This document shows, in pieces, positions 16,200 to 23,334 of a stretch of 51,372 bases of DNA. Under the pieces are notes generated by a model. That model was not told the origin of the DNA. It did no database searches and saw nothing but the letters and a program-made list of their open reading frames with translations. The stretch comes from an uncultured Bacteroidales bacterium (lineage in GTDB: Bacteria > Bacteroidota > Bacteroidia > Bacteroidales > Paludibacteraceae), in the NCBI GenBank assembly GCA_900320865.1, contig ONTT01000015.1, forward strand, positions 1 to 51,372. Reading direction: 5' to 3'. The position numbers and the translations under genes were made by a program. How positions within the stretch are numbered: position 1 is the first letter of the stretch; every line of letters begins with the position of its first letter.

Positions 16200-16559
16200 A
16201 TGACACGGCAAGAATTTTTGGATAAGTGCATAGCATTTTCGATAAAGATCAATAAACTACGCAAGTACTTGCGGGAAAAGCAGCATGAGTACAATAACTC
16301 CGACCAAATACAGAGAGCAGGTACGAGTATAGGTGCAAATTATAGTGAAGCTTGTGACGCAATAAGCAAGGCCGATTTTATCAATAAACTCGCAATAGCA
16401 CAAAAAGAGGCTCACGAGACTATGTACTGGTTGAAAGTCTTGTACGGATCTGAACTCATAAACAAGAAGTACTACGATGAACTTTTTGCTGATGTTCAAG
16501 AACTTCACCGGATACTGGTATCCAGCGTGAAAACCTTGAAAGAACAAAAAGATATTTGA
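16200..16559 (+). CDS. Four-helix-bundle protein (S23 / 23S rRNA intervening-sequence type)
   Basis: A 119-residue protein of the PF05635 four-helix-bundle family. It starts MTRQEFLDKCIAFSIKINKL and contains the conserved QIQRAGTSIGANYSEACDAISKADFINKLAIAQKEAHETMYWLKVLYGSELI core. Members occur in 23S rRNA intervening sequences, variable loci and phage diversity systems; the function is mostly unknown. Here it is bounded on both sides by arrays of the same 7-base word. The right array supplies its stop codon, so the gene looks like a movable cassette. Confidence 0.88.
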   Translation: MTRQEFLDKCIAFSIKINKLRKYLREKQHEYNNSDQIQRAGTSIGANYSEACDAISKADFINKLAIAQKEAHETMYWLKVLYGSELINKKYYDELFADVQELHRILVSSVKTLKEQKDI

Positions 16560-16585
16560 TATTTGATTTTTGATTTTTGATTTGA
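16551..16585. repeat. Heptanucleotide array, word GATTTTT/GATATTT, right of S23 gene
   Basis: Units GATATTT, GATATTT, GATTTTT, GATTTTT and GATTTGA. The first two contain the TGA stop of the S23 gene. The word is the same as in the left array and in mtaB at 35143. Confidence 0.75.
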
Positions 16586-16590
16586 AAATT

Positions 16591-17961
16591 ATGATAGTAC
16601 CATTTTTATCCCTGAGGGATGTAACTGCATTACAGGCAGATGAAATAAAAGAGGCGGCGAGAAGAGTGATTGACAGCGGATGGTATCTGCAAGGCAAGGA
16701 GAATGAGGCGTTTGAGCAGCATTATGCCGAGTATATAGGTACCAAATACTGCATCGGGTGCGCCAACGGATTGGATGCGCTGATATGGATATGGCGTGCG
16801 TACATCGAGTTGGGCGTGATGCAGCCGGGCGATGAGGTGATATTGCCGGCCAACACGTATATCGCGACCCATCTGGGTATCACGGAGAACGGGTTGGTGC
16901 CGGTGTGCGTGGAGCCGAATCCGCGGACGCTGGAGATAGATGATACGCTCATCGAGGCGGCTATCACGGAGCGGACGAAGGCAATATGCATCGTGCATCT
17001 ATATGGGCGGTGCGCGATGACGGAACGGATTGCGGAGATTTGTCGTCGCCATGGGTTGAAACTCGTGGAGGATAATGCCCAGGCTCACGCATGTCGTTTT
17101 AACGGCAAGCGTACCGGTTCGCTGGGTGATGCGGCGGGACATAGTTTTTATCCGGGAAAGAACTTAGGTGCGCTGGGTGATGCAGGAGCTGTGACGACGA
17201 ATGATGAGGCGCTGGCGAAGGCTATTCGGGCACTGGCGAACTACGGAAGTCAGCGGAAATATGTATTCCAATACACGGGGCGGAACAGCCGTTTGGATGA
17301 GATTCAGGCAGCGATACTAGATGTGAAACTCAAGTATTTAGACGAGGATGTGGCGAAACGGCAGGAGGTGGCGGCGTATTACTACGAGCACATCAACAAT
17401 CCTTTGGTAGAGTTGCCGGAACGGCTGCCGGATGCACAGAACGTGTATCATTTGTTCCCAATTCTGGTTCATACCGAAAACAAAAACATACAAAACACGG
17501 CCTGCGCCGCCATAAACATAGATAAAGAGGAAATCAAAAACGCGGAATCCCCAGTTGCAGAACGCAACCTACAGGCCCTTGCTTCTCAACCTGCTTGTGA
17601 ACAAGCTCCCAGACAGCTCGACAACCAAGTCCCTGCTGCAGACCCTGATACTCAGGCTCCGCAAGATTCCTTACAAAAATGCGCTCCGCTTACAAAAAAT
17701 GACAAAAACGATTTTAGCGCGTTGCGGGATCGGTTGCATGATTATTTGGCGGAGAAGGGAATCGGGACGGTGATACATTATCCGATTGCGCCACATAAGC
17801 AGGAGTGCTATGCGAAAGAGGCATGGAACGTGCCGCAGTTGAGACTGCCGATTACGGAGATGATTGCGGATTGCGAGTTGAGTCTGCCGATTAGTCCGTG
17901 TATGACGAAGGAGCAGGTGGAATATGTGGTAGAATGCGTAAACGCGTTTGATGGTAAATAA
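16591..17961 (+). CDS. DegT/DnrJ/EryC1-family sugar aminotransferase with hairpin-rich insertion
   Basis: A 456-residue PLP enzyme that aminates a nucleotide-linked keto-sugar, resembling FdtB/QdtB 3-aminotransferases. Start at 16591 ([10 protein letters not shown]). Motifs are [14 protein letters not shown], the PANTYIAT stretch, [19 protein letters not shown] and [14 protein letters not shown], with the PLP-binding lysine at K190. Residues of about 295-375, between [10 protein letters not shown] and [14 protein letters not shown], are an Ala/Gln/Asn-rich insert. Relatives have a few residues there, so the gene is about 80 residues longer than usual. The insert keeps the frame and avoids the active site. 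Confidence 0.85.
   Translation: MIVPFLSLRDVTALQADEIKEAARRVIDSGWYLQGKENEAFEQHYAEYIGTKYCIGCANGLDALIWIWRAYIELGVMQPGDEVILPANTYIATHLGITENGLVPVCVEPNPRTLEIDDTLIEAAITERTKAICIVHLYGRCAMTERIAEICRRHGLKLVEDNAQAHACRFNGKRTGSLGDAAGHSFYPGKNLGALGDAGAVTTNDEALAKAIRALANYGSQRKYVFQYTGRNSRLDEIQAAILDVKLKYLDEDVAKRQEVAAYYYEHINNPLVELPERLPDAQNVYHLFPILVHTENKNIQNTACAAINIDKEEIKNAESPVAERNLQALASQPACEQAPRQLDNQVPAADPDTQAPQDSLQKCAPLTKNDKNDFSALRDRLHDYLAEKGIGTVIHYPIAPHKQECYAKEAWNVPQLRLPITEMIADCELSLPISPCMTKEQVEYVVECVNAFDGK
17480..17712. repeat. Hairpin-rich element B, in frame within the aminotransferase gene
   Basis: It contains AAATCAAAAACGCG at 17531-17544, identical to the motif in element A, with hairpins GCTTGT/ACAAGC and GTTGC/GCAAC. 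A CGCTTACAAAAAA word near the end recurs in the intergenic elements. Confidence 0.65.
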
Positions 17962-18497
17962 AAGGAAATAAAAACCCTTCGGGAGATAAAATCGCGTTCG
18001 GCAATAAGATCGCAGGGACCAAACCACTCCGCTAATTGGTAAAGGCGACTTATGCCTCCGAGGTTCTATGTTGCGAGCAACAATCGAAGTGCCATCCGAG
18101 GCACTTCTTCACCCGCAAAAATCGGCAGATTTCCGGGGACCCCAACAGAAGAAAAAAAACAATAAAAACACCATTGATAGAAGCAGGTTATTTTACCGCT
18201 TTGCTATAATCGAAAACGCGCTTCGCTTACAAGAAAACGCGCCCCAATCGTTAGCATCGGTATGTGTCCGCTATGCCTTTGGCCCACGCGGCCTTAGCGT
18301 AAACATCCTAATGCGCGCTTATGAGCGAGCTCCTAGACGCTCCTTATGCTGTTCCCGCAGTTCAACGGATGTACCATCCAGCGCTACATACCTGCTTGCT
18401 ACCGACTGTGGCTTTGGGAATCCGATGGTTTCGGATTCAACGGTCGAAAACAAGTGCTTCTATCAATGCAAAAACATAATAATTTTTTCTTACACTT
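17962..18497. repeat. Intergenic hairpin-rich region containing element C (18172-18468)
   Basis: No gene is visible in 536 bases. Element C is bounded by CATTGATAGAAGCA (18172-18185) and its exact inverse (18455-18468). It holds TAATCGAAAACGCG at 18207-18220 and the core GGCCCACGCGGCCTTAGCGT at 18281. Its many short hairpins include GAATCCGA/TCGGATTC and GGATG/CATCC. Left of the element, GAAGTGCC/GGCACTTC at about 18086-18109 forms another stem. An open frame crosses the region by chance. Confidence 0.7.
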
Positions 18498-19064
18498 ATG
18501 GAAAAGAAATTTGTAGTGACTATCGGACGAGAGTTCGGAACCGGTGGACGGCAGATTGCCGTTGAGTTGGCAAAGATCTTAGGCGTGGAGTTATACGACA
18601 AAGGACTGCTGCAGCAGTTGGAGGAACGATATAACCTCAGCCAGGAAGAGATTGATAAAGTGAAAGGAATGAAGAAGAGTTGGTGGTTTGAGACTATTTC
18701 GCAAGACCTGTACAACGATGAAGAGTTTATCGTTCGCTCGCTGGCAGAGAAAGAGTCGTGTGTGATCTTAGGCCGTACCGGTTTTCATATCTTCCGCGAT
18801 AATCCCAATGCATTCAAAGTTTTTCTGATTGCTGACATGGCGTATCGTCGTGATAAGGTTGCGCGGCGATTGAATATCAATGAAGGGAGTGCAGACCTGT
18901 TGATTAACAAAGTAGATGAGGCTCGTGAGAACTTCACGAATACCTTCAGCGGCAAGAGCCGTTATGATGCGCGGAACTATGACCTGGTGCTGAATGTAGC
19001 CGGATTGGAGCCTAAAGAAATAGCCGAGTTTATCGCAGCATGTGTTCGAAAAAAAGTAAGTTAG
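18498..19064 (+). CDS. Cytidylate kinase-like family protein
   Basis: A 188-residue P-loop kinase of the cytidylate-kinase-like (PF13189) family. The P-loop is in VVTIGREFGTGGRQIAVELA. The DKGLLQQLEER segment, the CVILGRTGFHIFRDNPNAFKVFLIAD strand region and the DKVARRLNI basic segment form the lid and base-binding areas. It is distinct from canonical Cmk, so the substrate may not be CMP. It is isolated between elements C and D. Confidence 0.85.
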   Translation: MEKKFVVTIGREFGTGGRQIAVELAKILGVELYDKGLLQQLEERYNLSQEEIDKVKGMKKSWWFETISQDLYNDEEFIVRSLAEKESCVILGRTGFHIFRDNPNAFKVFLIADMAYRRDKVARRLNINEGSADLLINKVDEARENFTNTFSGKSRYDARNYDLVLNVAGLEPKEIAEFIAACVRKKVS

Positions 19065-19532
19065 AAGATATTAAAAAATCATTTAAAATATAGGAATCGA
19101 CGGCTGTTTAATCAGGTAATCAAAAACTCGCGGGCTTACAAAAACGAAACAAAAAAGATCAAAAACAATTTAAAAGAAAAAAACATAAAAAACACTGTCG
19201 CCAGAATCATAAACGACTTCCCGTCCGCATGGCCATGGCCCACGCGGCCTTAGCGTAAATCTCCTAAACGCGTACTCATGCGAGCATGATACGCCGCTTA
19301 ATAGCTTTACTCAATGTCCGGTGCTGTGCACCGCACAAAGAAGTCTTATTAAGATTCCAGCGTCAGAGAAAATAATAAAAATATTTTTTATCTAGCGGCT
19401 AACAGTCAATATATTACGAGCTTGCAGCGCGGATTATTAGGCAAAAACACTGGAGGAGTCGATTCCTTTTACACCATATAAACTTATAAACGTACGATAG
19501 TACAACTTTATATAGTTAAAGAATTAACGATT
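19065..19532. repeat. Intergenic region containing hairpin-rich element D (19092-19467)
   Basis: No gene is visible. Element D begins AGGAATCGAC (19092-19101) and ends with the inverse GTCGATTCCT (19458-19467). It holds TAATCAAAAACTCG at 19117-19130 and the GGCCCACGCGGCCTTAGCGT core at 19237, identical to element C. The hairpin GGTGC/GCACC is also present. Beyond the right end, TTTACACCATATAAACTTAT is shared with element E. Confidence 0.75.
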
Positions 19533-19913
19533 ATGGATATGAATGAGAGTATAGAGATGGCTCTGATGGAGCCGGAAGAAAGAGAGATGGTGGAGTACAT
19601 CATGAAAATGATTAATGATGAGAATGGTGAAAATGGTGAAAATGATGGGAATGATGGGAAGTTGACAGCGGATGATGTGCTGTTTGTGCTGGATATGATG
19701 GATGACTATCTGGAAGAGAAAGGATTGCTGCGGGAAGATCCGAAGACGGGGGAGATGGAGTATCTGGAGGGCGATGTAGATGAGACGGAGCAGTTGGATT
19801 ATATATTGAAGGCGGTGCGCGAAGAAAGACGAAAGATATCCTCCGTGCAGATCCAACTCATCCAGGACGCTGAGCTGCAGTACGGCATTGAGAAAGGGTA
19901 TTACGAAGAATAG
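19533..19913 (+). CDS. Hypothetical acidic protein
   Basis: A 126-residue, strongly acidic, helical protein without signal or membrane segments. I do not recognise a named family. The middle contains ENGENGENDGNDG, encoded by four 9-base units at 19623-19658 that use the same nine-base word found in queH. The C-terminal part (DETEQLDYILKAVREERRKI, then SSVQIQLIQDAELQYGIEKG) looks like a conserved folded segment. It is bracketed by hairpin elements D and E, and no function can be assigned. Confidence 0.6.
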   Translation: MDMNESIEMALMEPEEREMVEYIMKMINDENGENGENDGNDGKLTADDVLFVLDMMDDYLEEKGLLREDPKTGEMEYLEGDVDETEQLDYILKAVREERRKISSVQIQLIQDAELQYGIEKGYYEE

Positions 19914-20274
19914 TTAATTAGAAAAAAACAGGAATCGACGGCTGTTTAATTAGGTAATCGAAAACTCGGGCTACGCCCTCTAAAAAACATCTTCTACATA
20001 GCTCTTGGTTCTATCGGAATTTAGGCCTACGCGGCCTTGAGCGTACTTGCCTATTAATCCGCGCTCACAAGCGAGCTTGCAGCGCGCCTTACTATCCAAA
20101 TCCGCAGCAACGATAGTTGCTAATAATTCCGCTATAACCAGCCAGCTATTTCGAAGTCAAAAACCCGGTTTCTGCGAAACCGAAGAAAACACTGGAGGTG
20201 TCGATTCCTTTTACACCATATAAACTTATAAACGTACCTAAGTACAATAAACATTATACACCGATTAACGAAGA
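19914..20274. repeat. Intergenic region containing hairpin-rich element E (19930-20209)
   Basis: No gene is visible. Element E has the same ends as D: AGGAATCGAC at 19930-19939 and GTCGATTCCT at 20200-20209. It contains TAATCGAAAACTCG at 19955-19968 and a diverged GGCCTACGCGGCCTTGAGCG core at 20024. The hairpins GGTTTC/GAAACC and GCAAC/GTTGC are present. It is followed by the same TTTACACCATATAAACTTAT flank as D. Confidence 0.75.
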
Positions 20275-21186
20275 ATGGGACAAATCGCTACCATAGGATT
20301 TTTTGACGGGGTGCATAAAGGGCACCGGTACTTGTTCAAGCAATTGAATGAGGAAGCGGCTGCGCGAGGGTTGAAACCGTTGATTGTGACGTTTGAGGAA
20401 CATCCGAGGACGGTGTTGCAGAGCGATTATATACCGAAGTTATTGTCGACGAAAGAAGAGCGCAAAGCGCTATTAAGTGCTTATGGCGAAGTAGTGATGC
20501 TGCGTTTCAGCACGATACGGGATTTGACGGCGGAGCAGTTTATGATACGTCTGAAGGAGGAATATGGGGTAGAGGTGCTACTGATGGGATATGACCATCG
20601 GTTCGGATCTGACGGTTTGCGTAATCCGGAAGACTATCGCCGTGTAGGAGCGAAGCAAGGGATAGAGGTGCTGAGGATGGAAGAATATCAAGACGGCACG
20701 CAGCATGTGAGTTCCACCGAGATACGTACGGCTTTGGAGAAAGGTGACGTAGAACGGGCGAAAGAGTTATTAGGTCGGCCTTATGCGCTGTTTGGCAAGG
20801 TGGTGCATGGCAAAGGATTAGGACGCACGATAGGATTCCCTACGGCGAATATAGAACCGGAGGAACCCAATAAGATCATCCCGATGGCAGGAGTGTACGA
20901 AGTAAAGGTGAAAGGTGAAAGGTCATTGGTGAATGGTGAATGGTCATTGGTGATTGGTGATTGTTCATTGGTGAATGGTGATTGTTCATTGGTGAAGGGC
21001 ATATGCAATATCGATTCGCAGGGCGTCATAGAGGTGCATCTCTTAGGCTATAAAGGTAATTTGTATGGTCAGAATCTGACTATACAGTTTATGCAGTTTA
21101 TTCGCAAAGAGCGGCAGTTTCATTCTTTAGACGAACTGCAACAGCAGATCAAGGCTGATGTTGATAGCAGCCTGCATCCGGGATAA
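20275..21186 (+). CDS. ribF: Bifunctional riboflavin kinase / FAD synthetase
   Basis: A 303-residue enzyme that phosphorylates riboflavin to FMN and adenylates it to FAD. The FAD synthetase half has GFFDGVHKGH near residue 8 and the SSTEIR motif near 145. The riboflavin kinase half has GKGLGRTIGFPTANI near 180, which binds ATP and Mg. Residues of about 211-241 are encoded by a 13-unit heptamer array and replace much of the usual loop, leaving a shortened CNIDSQG before IEVHLLGYKGNLYGQ. The usual NIG-x-RPT segment is missing. FAD synthetase should be intact; kinase activity may be reduced. Its 3' end overlaps the convergent lipoprotein gene by 38 bases. Confidence 0.88.
   Translation: MGQIATIGFFDGVHKGHRYLFKQLNEEAAARGLKPLIVTFEEHPRTVLQSDYIPKLLSTKEERKALLSAYGEVVMLRFSTIRDLTAEQFMIRLKEEYGVEVLLMGYDHRFGSDGLRNPEDYRRVGAKQGIEVLRMEEYQDGTQHVSSTEIRTALEKGDVERAKELLGRPYALFGKVVHGKGLGRTIGFPTANIEPEEPNKIIPMAGVYEVKVKGERSLVNGEWSLVIGDCSLVNGDCSLVKGICNIDSQGVIEVHLLGYKGNLYGQNLTIQFMQFIRKERQFHSLDELQQQIKADVDSSLHPG
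20907..20997. repeat. 13-unit heptanucleotide array inside ribF, word GGTGAAT/GGTCATT
   Basis: Thirteen 7-base units (GGTGAAA, GGTCATT, GGTGAAT, GGTGATT, GTTCATT) run without a break through the riboflavin kinase domain. Thirteen units are 91 bases, so the reading frame is kept only with small flanking changes. The same words occur at 32581 and 34172. Confidence 0.8.
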
Positions 21187-22594
21187 GATCTGCTCGAGAG
21201 AAACCATCTCGATCCATAGGATAGGGCAGCGCCGCGATGCTATCGCCGATGCCGATAGCCGGACTGATGCTATCGAGATGGAAGTCATAATAGATATATT
21301 CCTTATACTTATAGAAATCATTGATGAATACCTTCGCGGTGTCCGTAGAATGATAGTATACATTCGCTGCCGCATGCGGGATAACGAGCGAATCGGTCTT
21401 GAGATAATTCCCAATAAATGAACCGGGGTAATATTGATCGAACGGCGTAGCTACCACCAATTGGTTCGGCAGATAGCCGGTGATGATCGAATTGACGAAA
21501 GAGGTGGTGGTAAAGGGTTCGGTTTTGCTCAGATTATCGATGTAGACAGCTGCTGCGTCTTCTTTCGCCACGGACTGGATACGGATATTGGTGAATCCGA
21601 AATAAGAAGCGATGGTGGAATGAACGAACGCATGGGTTCCTCCGGAGCAATAGACGCAATAGGAAGCGCAATTACTGATCTCGGTATTGGTGATAAGGGC
21701 ATCGATATTAGAGAGCACCAGGCCATAAAGGGCATGGTTATGAATGCGGCATCCGTCCATGCGGAGGGTAGGCAGCGGAGCAATACAGGTGCTTAGGCAA
21801 TACAAGCCGATTTTACCGGATAAAATATCAACATAGGAGAAGCGATACGCGCAAGGATTCTCGGACTGGAGATAGATACCATCCCACGCACCGCCGGCAT
21901 AGAGATAGGGCACGGAGTCAAAGAGATGATCGAGTCGATCGCCGCGGATGATGATGGGTGCATCGAGTGTACCGAGGGCATCTACATCGGACAAGGCGAA
22001 GATACATGCTCCGCGATGCATGAAGAGGGTGGCGCCGGGGTCGATGGTCAGTTTTCCCCCTACAATGATGGTATCGAAGAGGAGATAAGGTTTGGCGGCC
22101 GTAAGCGTGAGATCTCCGGGTATCTCGGTTCGTCCGCATCCGGATTTACCGATGCGGGTGACATTCTGGTCATAGGCCTCGAGAAGCACATCCTGGGTAA
22201 CTCCGGAAGCCAGATGAAAATGGAGAATATCCTCGAATCGAACGGGTGTATCTTCACTCATGGGACCGAAATTCGTGACGCGCACAAAGACAAAGAGGCT
22301 GTCTCCGCCGTAGATGGTCATATTGGTCATGCGCGCGATATCCGCTTCGCCATCTATGTTGATGGTGAACGCTTCGCCGTCTTCCAGCCAGATACGCTCG
22401 ATGACCATGGCAGACGCATTGCGATTATAGACCTTGAGCTGCAAGGTTGCGCTACCTTGCTCCGTGATGACGGTATCAAAGGAGAGGGTATCTGTAGAGA
22501 AAGACAGACGCAGCGATGGATCATCGCTCGGGTGATATTCTTTACAACCAAGGAGCGCCATGGCGCATACTATGAGAAACAGATATTTCCGCAT
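21149..22594 (-). CDS. Lipoprotein with a right-handed beta-helix region
   Basis: A 481-residue lipoprotein with signal MRKYLFLIVCAMALLGC and the acylated Cys at residue 17. An N-terminal beta-sandwich-like domain (residues 30-150) is followed by a parallel beta-helix stretch with repeated short strands (GTLDAPIIIRGDRL, GIYLQSENP, NHALYGLVLSNID). The C-terminus DRDGFSRADLIPDAGCYQ is common in Bacteroidota surface lipoproteins. It overlaps porT by one base and is the last gene of the rho-aroQ-porT operon. It could be a surface adhesin or glycan-binding protein. Confidence 0.75.
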   Translation of the reverse strand: MRKYLFLIVCAMALLGCKEYHPSDDPSLRLSFSTDTLSFDTVITEQGSATLQLKVYNRNASAMVIERIWLEDGEAFTINIDGEADIARMTNMTIYGGDSLFVFVRVTNFGPMSEDTPVRFEDILHFHLASGVTQDVLLEAYDQNVTRIGKSGCGRTEIPGDLTLTAAKPYLLFDTIIVGGKLTIDPGATLFMHRGACIFALSDVDALGTLDAPIIIRGDRLDHLFDSVPYLYAGGAWDGIYLQSENPCAYRFSYVDILSGKIGLYCLSTCIAPLPTLRMDGCRIHNHALYGLVLSNIDALITNTEISNCASYCVYCSGGTHAFVHSTIASYFGFTNIRIQSVAKEDAAAVYIDNLSKTEPFTTTSFVNSIITGYLPNQLVVATPFDQYYPGSFIGNYLKTDSLVIPHAAANVYYHSTDTAKVFINDFYKYKEYIYYDFHLDSISPAIGIGDSIAALPYPMDRDGFSRADLIPDAGCYQHQP

Positions 22595-23334
22595 TACTCA
22601 AAGTTAAAAGTCAGACAGACGCTATGGCTCGTCAGACGCGAGATGGCATCGGTATAGAAGGTCTCATAGGGCGGCAGTTCCATTCGTCCCTGCGCGGGTG
22701 CCAATTGGTTAGCAAACCCGATGCGATAGGTAATCTCCGGACAGAACTTGAACCAGCGGAAATACAGGTCCACACCAAATCCCACTTCACAGAAATAATC
22801 CATGAGGTTGAGCAGAATCGGTTTCTCCCGGTCGCGACTGACATTAAAACTGGCTCCTCCTCCGGCGATGACATAAGGACGATAGTTGCCTTCCCGCTCT
22901 GCACTCCATTTCAGATACAAGGGAAGATAAACGGGCATAGCCAACACATCGATATGTGCGCCCTTATCAGGTACCGGTCGGCCGGATTCGGTTTTATAGG
23001 AGATGGTTCGGCTGGTGAACATCATTCCGGGGCAGAAACGAAGGTTGAGGAACTTACAAAGTCGCAAATCGCTGATGAAACCGACATGAAAACCGGGCAA
23101 GAGCGAACTGACGCGCGCATGGAAAACCTCCTTTTGATCCGGATGCAAGGGATCGGGCGCGAGTTCGAGTTCACTATCCGCCACATGGAAGGTAGAGAAG
23201 TTCACACCCAGTTGGAAACCGAAATGGAAGAGTTTATCATCCACATAGGGTCGGTTCATCGCACGTTGCGCCGAGATCGGAGCAAAGAGCAACGAACAAA
23301 GCGCAAAGATTAATATGAATCGTTTATTATGCAT
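22594..23334 (-). CDS. porT: PorT-like outer membrane protein of the type IX secretion system
   Basis: A 246-residue protein with a signal peptide ending PISAQ and an eight-stranded barrel pattern. The start (MNRPYVDDKLFHFGFQLGVNFSTFHV) and the LLPGFHVGFISDLRL and FRPGMMFTSR-like strands are typical of PorT. PorT helps assemble the type IX secretion apparatus. It overlaps the receptor gene upstream and the lipoprotein gene downstream by one base each. A generic porin-family barrel is the alternative. Confidence 0.7.
   Translation of the reverse strand: MHNKRFILIFALCSLLFAPISAQRAMNRPYVDDKLFHFGFQLGVNFSTFHVADSELELAPDPLHPDQKEVFHARVSSLLPGFHVGFISDLRLCKFLNLRFCPGMMFTSRTISYKTESGRPVPDKGAHIDVLAMPVYLPLYLKWSAEREGNYRPYVIAGGGASFNVSRDREKPILLNLMDYFCEVGFGVDLYFRWFKFCPEITYRIGFANQLAPAQGRMELPPYETFYTDAISRLTSHSVCLTFNFE

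Noticed and set aside
17995-18090. Possible tRNA gene in the gap after the aminotransferase
   Set aside because: Some short pairs and a GGTTC-like string are present, but no acceptor stem or anticodon arm of the right spacing can be drawn.
18068-18565. Open frame across the gap before the cytidylate-kinase-like gene
   Set aside because: It runs through element C and its inverted repeats, has no recognisable protein pattern, and overlaps the start of the conserved downstream gene in another frame.
22624-23313. Plus-strand open frame opposite porT
   Set aside because: It mirrors the porT codons, and its translation lacks the signal peptide and strand pattern seen on the minus strand.
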